Shown piece after piece: positions 7,075 to 10,968 of a stretch of DNA of 10,968 nt. Each line of letters opens with the position of its first letter. The stretch's first letter is position 1. Source of the stretch: Gemmatimonadota bacterium (lineage in GTDB: Bacteria > Gemmatimonadota > Gemmatimonadetes > Longimicrobiales > Longimicrobiaceae). The stretch lies in NCBI GenBank assembly GCA_019348475.1, contig JAHWJJ010000099.1, positions 1 through 10,968 on the forward strand. The letters run 5' to 3'. The notes below the pieces were generated by a model. That model saw nothing but the letters and a program-made list of their open reading frames with translations. It was not told where the DNA came from and did no database searches. Position numbers and translations under genes: made by a program.

Positions 7075-7117
7075 GGGGACCAGGGGGACCAGGGGGACCA
7101 GGGGACCAGGGGACCAG
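7075..7117. repeat. Tandem repeat (GGGGACCAG / GGGACCAG)n
   Basis: Five copies lie in the dprA-hemW gap: three 9-mers GGGGACCAG (7075-7101) then two 8-mers GGGACCAG (7102-7117). The units read CTGGTCCC(C) on the transcribed strand. The two unit lengths within one array look like slippage products. If translation began at the TTG at 7196, this array would encode a Pro/Trp/Ser-rich segment, which is unlikely to be real protein. Confidence 0.93.
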
Positions 7118-7192
7118 GGTGTCGCGAAGTCCTCTCCGCGAGCTGCATCCCTCGCCGTGTCGAGCGTTTTCGCGATCCTCCCTCGCCGCGGA

Positions 7193-8356
7193 TCAACGGA
7201 GCCGGAACTGCTTCCCCGGCAGCGACTCCGCCAGTTCCCGCAGTTCCAGCCCGAGCAGCGCCGCGAGCGTGAGGTTGGTGGGCATGCCCGCCGCCGCCGC
7301 GAGGTCGTCCACGTGCCGCGCCTCCTCCGCCAGCAGGCCGTAGACGCGCGCCTCGTCCGGTGCCAGGTCCGCGGGCGGCGTCCGGGGCATGAGGACCGCC
7401 GCTGCCGGCCCGGACGCATCCGCGGCCGCCGCGCGTCCGGCGAGCGCGTGCGGAGCCACGCCCACCCCGTGCAGCTCCTCCAGGATGTCCCGCGCCGAGG
7501 TGACCAGCCGCGCCCCCTCCTTCAGCAGCTGGTTGGTCCCCGCGCTCGCGGCCGACCCGATCTCTCCCGGAACGGCGAACACCTCCTTCCCCAGCTCCAG
7601 CGCGAATTCAACCGTGTGGCGGGCGCCGCTCTTCTCGCCCATCTCCACCACCAGCACGCCCGAGCTGAGTGCCGCGATCAGGCGGTTGCGGCGAGGAAAG
7701 TTCCCCGCCAGCGGCTCCTCGCCCGGTGCCAGCTCCGAGATCAGCAGCCCCCGCTCGCGCACCCGGTGGAACAGGCGCTCGTTGTCCTGCGGATAGATGC
7801 GGTCGACGCCGTGCCCCAGCACCCCCACCGTGGCGCCGCCCGCGTCCAGCGCCGCCGTCTGCGCCACCGCGTCGATCCCCTTCGCCATCCCGCTGGCGAC
7901 GCCGTACCCCGCCCGTGCCAGCTCGTACGCCAGCCGCGAAGCCACACGCCGTCCGTAGTCCGTCGGCGCGCGCGTGCCGACGATGCCGATCGCCGGCTGC
8001 GCCATCAGGTGCACGTCGCCCAGCGCGTACAGCACGAACGGCGGATCGGCCAGCGTGCGGAACGACTGCGGATACACGGGGTCCGCCTGCGTCACAACGG
8101 TGGCGCCCACGCGGTCGAGCGCATCCACCGCCGCCCGCGCGCGCCGAAGCCCCTCCCCCGTCCCGGCCGCGGCGACGCGCCGCGCGAACTCGCGCCCGAA
8201 CCCCGGCACCTCCGCGATCTGCGCGGCCGGCGCGCCCAGCACGCGCTCCACCGACCCGAAGCGGGCCAGCAGCGCCGTCGTGCGCGCCGGCCCCATCCCG
8301 GGCACGATCGCCAGGCGCAGCAGGGTCTCGATCGTCGTGTGATCCGTCGTCGGCAT
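7193..8356 (-). CDS. dprA: DNA-processing protein DprA (Smf)
   Basis: DprA binds incoming single-stranded DNA during natural transformation and loads RecA onto it in the cytoplasm. The 387-residue protein is complete. An N-terminal helix-hairpin-helix/SAM-like region (about 8-60, with PGMGPART and EVPGFG) precedes the Rossmann-like DprA core. Core motifs are GIVGTRAPTDYG (124-135), SGMAKGIDAVAQ (155-166), NFPRRNRLIAALS (219-231) and AGTNQLLKEGA (272-282). A C-terminal winged helix (about 330-385) follows a short Ala-rich linker. The start is the ATG at 8356; no Shine-Dalgarno is visible. It heads the visible minus-strand block and is followed by hemW. Obg, on the same strand, would be its upstream neighbour if the toxin-antitoxin pair were removed. 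Presence of dprA alone does not prove competence. Confidence 0.95.
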   Translation of the reverse strand: MPTTDHTTIETLLRLAIVPGMGPARTTALLARFGSVERVLGAPAAQIAEVPGFGREFARRVAAAGTGEGLRRARAAVDALDRVGATVVTQADPVYPQSFRTLADPPFVLYALGDVHLMAQPAIGIVGTRAPTDYGRRVASRLAYELARAGYGVASGMAKGIDAVAQTAALDAGGATVGVLGHGVDRIYPQDNERLFHRVRERGLLISELAPGEEPLAGNFPRRNRLIAALSSGVLVVEMGEKSGARHTVEFALELGKEVFAVPGEIGSAASAGTNQLLKEGARLVTSARDILEELHGVGVAPHALAGRAAAADASGPAAAVLMPRTPPADLAPDEARVYGLLAEEARHVDDLAAAAGMPTNLTLAALLGLELRELAESLPGKQFRLR

Positions 8357-8635
8357 CGGGCGGGGGGCGTGAGCGCGAGAGCGAGGCTACGCCCTAACGA
8401 TACCGCCGCCAGGACAGACGCCGGAAGGGCTGGCGGGAAGTAGGTACGCGCACTGGCGGGATGCGAACCACACGGTCGGAGACACCCGCGTATCGTCTGC
8501 CAAAGGCCGGATGCCCTGCGTTACCAATCTGTCGTAATGGGACCGCTGCTGGCCGTCCGGCGTATGCAAAACGCTACAGGGCTCTAGGAGTCTGCCCCAC
8601 GTGGCCTTGATTTCAGGCGCCCGAAGCGCGACAGT
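8357..8635. other. Unassigned gap between dprA and the toxin-antitoxin module
   Basis: This gap lies between the divergent starts of dprA and the antitoxin gene. Its base composition looks less GC-extreme than its neighbours (CAATCTGTCGTAATGG, ATGCAAAACGCTACAGG). It must hold the dprA promoter, but no good -35/-10 pair was found on the minus strand. A 97-codon minus-strand frame (8680-8387) crosses it but overlaps the antitoxin start and has no recognisable family. GCCGGA (8506-8511) and TCCGGC (8546-8551) form a distant inverted repeat. It could be the remnant of an insertion or a decayed gene; nothing is firmly identified. Confidence 0.4.
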
Positions 8636-8641
8636 TAGAAT
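8612..8641 (+). promoter_or_regulatory. Putative promoter/operator of the RES-Xre module
   Basis: TAGAAT at 8636-8641 matches the -10 consensus at 5 of 6 positions and would start transcription near 8648, 18 nt before the GTG start. There is no good -35 at 16-18 bp. Instead an imperfect palindrome, TTCAGGCGCCCGAA (8612-8625, one mismatched pair), covers that position and is a candidate binding site for the antitoxin's own repression. TTGATT (8607-8612) is 23 bp away, too far for a normal -35. Confidence 0.4.
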
Positions 8642-8665
8642 GCAACCTGCACCGGTGAGGGAACC

Positions 8666-9193
8666 GTGTCGATCAAGCAACGGATCGCGAACTTGCGGAA
8701 GACGCGCGAACCCCGGCCCGGAGCTTTGGCGAAGGGCGACGGCACGAACGCGAGCGCGCCAGAGTCAGCGGCGGTGAGCTTCAACGTGAAGGATGGAACC
8801 GCGACGTTCCATTTCAGCAGTTCGACAGCGCCACCGGCAGATCTGGAAGTCTCGTCCGAGTGGCTCATCTTCGTGTCGGACTACGTCCGCGTCCGGCGCG
8901 CGTTTCCCTCGGACGTACAGATGGCGGAGTCGCTGGGGCTCGACCGTAGCCGGCTGATTGCCTGGAAAAAGGGCTCCAGCACCCCGCGGCTGGAGCACGT
9001 GCGGTACCTTGCGGATGTCGCGACCACGGTGGACGCGCTCGAGCGCGTTTTTCACCCCGCGGTGATCGCTGACTGGCTGACCGCTCCCAAGTTCGAATTC
9101 GCGGACCAGTCTCCCCTGGAGATGTTGCGGGGGGGACACCTTGCCGAGGTGTTGCAGAGTGTGAACGCAGCGGAACACGGCGCATACATCTGA
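8666..9193 (+). CDS. Antitoxin of the RES/Xre type II module (MbcA/ParS-like toxin-binding domain)
   Basis: This antitoxin probably neutralises the RES toxin encoded just downstream by covering its active site, and represses their shared promoter. The 175-residue protein has a variable, Ser/Ala-rich N-terminus (about 1-65). A helix-turn-helix-like region follows at about 83-112 (MAESLGLDRSRLIAWKKGSSTP). The C-terminal domain at about 126-175 resembles the Xre/MbcA/ParS toxin-binding domain (formerly DUF2384), with AVIADWLTAPKFEFADQSPLEML followed by GGHLAEVLQSVNAAEHG split by one residue. The start is GTG at 8666 with GAGGG (8657-8661) 4 bases upstream. The stop overlaps the toxin ATG (TGATG), indicating translational coupling. 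It runs opposite to both neighbouring housekeeping genes, which suggests acquisition. Family assignment is by recognition, not search. Confidence 0.85.
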   Translation: MSIKQRIANLRKTREPRPGALAKGDGTNASAPESAAVSFNVKDGTATFHFSSSTAPPADLEVSSEWLIFVSDYVRVRRAFPSDVQMAESLGLDRSRLIAWKKGSSTPRLEHVRYLADVATTVDALERVFHPAVIADWLTAPKFEFADQSPLEMLRGGHLAEVLQSVNAAEHGAYI

Positions 9194-9786
9194 TGCCCTG
9201 CTGGCGGGTGTTCCCGTGGAAGCGGGGCGCCGCCGATGGGGCGCCATTCTCGGCCCGCTACATACCGCCCGCCGGCACGCAGACCGGCGGGCGGTTCGAC
9301 CTCGGCACGCCGTCGGTGCTTTATCTCGCGCAGAGTCCGGCACACGCGCTCGCGGAACTGCTCCAGGGACATCGCGGAAAGGCAATCACATCCGAGCACC
9401 TGGTCCGCAGCGATCCCAACCTCCCCGGCACGTACTACCCGCTCTCGCTGGTCAGGGCAGCCCTTCCGGAGGAAATTGAGGACCGCATCGCGGATCTTGC
9501 GAATCCGTCAGTTCTCCTAACGCTCGACGTCCGGCCGGACCAGCTCGCGTCCCATGATCGCGAGGTGACCAGGGCCATCTCACGGCGTATGCATGCGGCC
9601 GCTGCACGATACGCGGGGTTCCGATGGTGGTCCGCGCTCACGGGAGAGTGGCACGTCACGGTGCTCTTCCTCGATCGCGCCGATGTGGCATCGATCGACT
9701 ACACGGTTCCCGAACCACTGGACATCAGCCATCCCGCCATCAGCGAAGCGGCCCGGTTCCTCGGCATCTCCCTGACGCCGGCCTGA
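9193..9786 (+). CDS. RES-domain toxin (predicted NAD+-consuming)
   Basis: This is the toxin partner of a RES-Xre pair. Characterised relatives act on NAD+: MbcT phosphorolyses it, Pseudomonas Res degrades it, and ParT ADP-ribosylates Prs. Which reaction this protein performs cannot be told from sequence. The 197-residue protein begins WRVFPW and carries GGRFD with Arg34, VLYLAQSPAHALAE with Tyr44 and Glu55, and RWWSAL with Ser147. These correspond to the conserved Arg, Glu and Ser that name the family, so the active site looks intact. A C-terminal segment follows to residue 197. The ATG overlaps the antitoxin stop codon by one base. Its stop lies 8 bp from the stop of the convergent obg gene, leaving no room for a terminator between them. 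Confidence 0.87.
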   Translation: MPCWRVFPWKRGAADGAPFSARYIPPAGTQTGGRFDLGTPSVLYLAQSPAHALAELLQGHRGKAITSEHLVRSDPNLPGTYYPLSLVRAALPEEIEDRIADLANPSVLLTLDVRPDQLASHDREVTRAISRRMHAAAARYAGFRWWSALTGEWHVTVLFLDRADVASIDYTVPEPLDISHPAISEAARFLGISLTPA

Positions 9787-9794
9787 CGACGGCT

Positions 9795-10823
9795 TCACGG
9801 CCGCCACGGCGCCTCTTCCTCGTCGCCCGCGTTTTCTTCCGCCAGCACCTGGGCGGCGTGGGTCCACAGGGCCTCGAGCAGCGGGTCCAGGCCGCGCTGC
9901 GCCACCGCCGAAATCACGAACTGCCCCCACGCCTCGGGCGCGTGCACCCTGGGCGCGGGCCAATCCGGCGGCAGCAGGTCGGCCTTGGTGAACACCACCG
10001 CGTGCGGCTTTGCGGCCAGCTCGGTGGAGTAGCGGCGAAGCTCGTCGCGGAGCTTTTCGTACTCCGCCTGCGGCTCCAGCGCGTCGGCGGGGATCATGAG
10101 CGCCAGGGTGCGGGTGCGCTCGATGTGGCGCAGGAACTGGTGCCCAAGGCCCTTTCCTTCGTGCGCGCCCTCGATGATCCCCGGGATGTCGGCCATCACG
10201 AAGGTGCGGCTGCCGGACAGCTGCACCACGCCCAGGTTGGGCGTCAGCGTGGTGAACGGGTAGTCCGCCACTCGCGGCGTGGCCGCCGAGACCGCCGAAA
10301 GCAGCGTGCTCTTTCCCGCGTTGGGCTCGCCCACCAGCCCCACGTCCGCGATCAGCTTCAGCTCCAGCGCAATCCGCCGCTCCTGGCCGGGCTCGCCGGG
10401 ATCCGCGCGGCGCGGCGCCTGGTTGGTGGCCGTCGCGAAGCGCGCGTTCCCCCATCCGCCCTTGCCGCCCCTGGCCACCACCAGCTCGTCGCCGTCGCGC
10501 AGCAGCTCGCCCAGCACCTGCTCCGACTCCACGTCGCGGACCACGGTGCCGGGCGGCACGCGCAGCACCAGGTCTTCGCCGCTGCGGCCGGTGGAATTGC
10601 TTCCGAAGCCCCTGGCCCCATTCTCGGCCCTGTACTGCTGGCGGTAGCGGTAGTCCATCAGCGTGGTGAGCTGCGCGTCGGCCCGCAGGATGACGTCCGC
10701 GCCGCGCCCGCCGTCGCCGCCGTCGGGGCCTCCGCGCGGGGTCATGGACTCGCGCCGCATGGACGAGGCCCCCGGGCCGCCGTCGCCCGCCTTCACGTTG
10801 ATCTCCGCGTAGTCCAGGAACAC
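9795..10823 (-). CDS. obg: Ribosome-associated GTPase Obg (CgtA)
   Basis: Obg is an essential GTPase that binds the 50S subunit and links ribosome maturation to growth and stress signalling. The glycine-rich Obg fold covers residues 1-158, with GGPDGGDGGRGAD at 31-43. The G domain follows: G1 GEPNAGKST (165-173), G2 DYPFTTLTP (187-195), G3 DIPG (212-215), G4 TKAD (279-282) and G5 SA (305-306). G4 has Thr where most Obg proteins have Asn, a tolerated variant in GTPases. The C-terminal tail is short and acidic (AEENAGDEEEAPW). The start is GTG at 10823, supported by GGGGAGA (10834-10828) 4 bases upstream. It converges with the RES toxin 8 bp away. rplU and rpmA, frequent upstream neighbours of obg, are not inside the window. 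Confidence 0.96.
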   Translation of the reverse strand: MFLDYAEINVKAGDGGPGASSMRRESMTPRGGPDGGDGGRGADVILRADAQLTTLMDYRYRQQYRAENGARGFGSNSTGRSGEDLVLRVPPGTVVRDVESEQVLGELLRDGDELVVARGGKGGWGNARFATATNQAPRRADPGEPGQERRIALELKLIADVGLVGEPNAGKSTLLSAVSAATPRVADYPFTTLTPNLGVVQLSGSRTFVMADIPGIIEGAHEGKGLGHQFLRHIERTRTLALMIPADALEPQAEYEKLRDELRRYSTELAAKPHAVVFTKADLLPPDWPAPRVHAPEAWGQFVISAVAQRGLDPLLEALWTHAAQVLAEENAGDEEEAPWRP

Positions 10824-10882
10824 CGCGTCTCCCCGTCCGTCGTATGGATGTGGTCGTGCCGGATGTGCCGCGGTGCGACTGA

Positions 10883-10908
10883 TTACGGCAACTGCTTACG
10901 GCAACTGC
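10883..10908. repeat. Tandem duplication of a 13-bp unit upstream of obg
   Basis: TTACGGCAACTGC occurs twice without a gap (10883-10895 and 10896-10908). The second copy runs into CGGCAACTGCCG (10899-10910), a near-palindrome of 5-bp arms around AC. The duplication lies 60 bases upstream of the obg start codon. Confidence 0.85.
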
Positions 10909-10968
10909 CGATGCGGGCGTGCCCCTCCGCTGCGCTGCGGGTCGGGCTGCGCGCGCCGTAGGCAACGA
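10909..10968. other. GC-rich sequence at the window edge
   Basis: The last 60 bases contain no supportable gene and no promoter that I could identify for obg. The stretch CCTCCGCTGCGCTGCGGGTC with following GGGCTGCGCGCG is self-complementary over short segments (CCGC/GCGG). It has the look of a dispersed intergenic repeat, but only a genome-wide comparison could show that. Confidence 0.3.

Noticed and set aside
8444..8560. Possible tRNA on the minus strand (GGTTCGCATCCCGCCA resembles a T-arm and acceptor end, and GATTGGTAACGC resembles a D-loop)
   Set aside because: The D-like and T-like pieces are about 58 nt apart, too far for one tRNA. The T-loop lacks the invariant A58, and no 5' acceptor strand or anticodon stem could be paired.
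8387..8680. 97-codon minus-strand frame in the dprA-antitoxin gap
   Set aside because: It overlaps the antitoxin start, has no ribosome-binding site or recognisable family, and ends in low-complexity residues; probably a chance frame.

Overview
The window is very GC-rich bacterial chromosome. Gene content, codon bias and the style of the intergenic repeats suggest a Gemmatimonadota (Longimicrobium-like) genome. That placement is an inference from sequence flavour, since no rRNA or other phylogenetic marker was compared. Ten protein genes are supported and nearly all are housekeeping. No tRNA, rRNA, CRISPR array or transposase was found.

Left part (1-1915): a short octamer tandem array ends a few bases before an almost consensus sigma-70 promoter. 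This promoter drives a long-chain polyprenyl diphosphate synthase and then a small DUF4321-like membrane protein, followed by a GC-rich terminator hairpin. About 370 bases of gene-free DNA with several hairpins then separate this plus-strand pair from the convergent minus-strand block.

Central block (1916-8356, all minus strand, transcribed right to left): dprA (DNA uptake and recombination) -> hemW (radical SAM heme chaperone) -> hrcA (heat-shock repressor) -> dnaJ (co-chaperone) -> prmA (ribosomal protein L11 methyltransferase) -> a HIT-family nucleotide hydrolase. hrcA is followed directly by dnaJ with no grpE or dnaK between them. dnaJ and prmA overlap by 4 bp and are probably translationally coupled. 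The dprA-hemW and hrcA-dnaJ gaps each carry 7-9 bp tandem repeats, and one array supplies the hrcA stop codon.

Right part (8357-10968): an unexplained gap of about 300 bp leads into a plus-strand two-gene toxin-antitoxin module. It consists of an Xre/MbcA/ParS-type antitoxin and a RES-domain toxin joined by a TGATG overlap. It is inserted, in the opposite direction, between two minus-strand housekeeping genes: dprA and obg, the ribosome-associated GTPase. The toxin and obg converge with only 8 bp between their stop codons. Upstream of obg lie a 13-bp tandem duplication and GC-rich sequence running to the window edge.

The clearest accessory element is the RES/Xre module. The most unusual non-coding feature is the set of four unrelated short tandem repeat families, all in gene-flanking positions.
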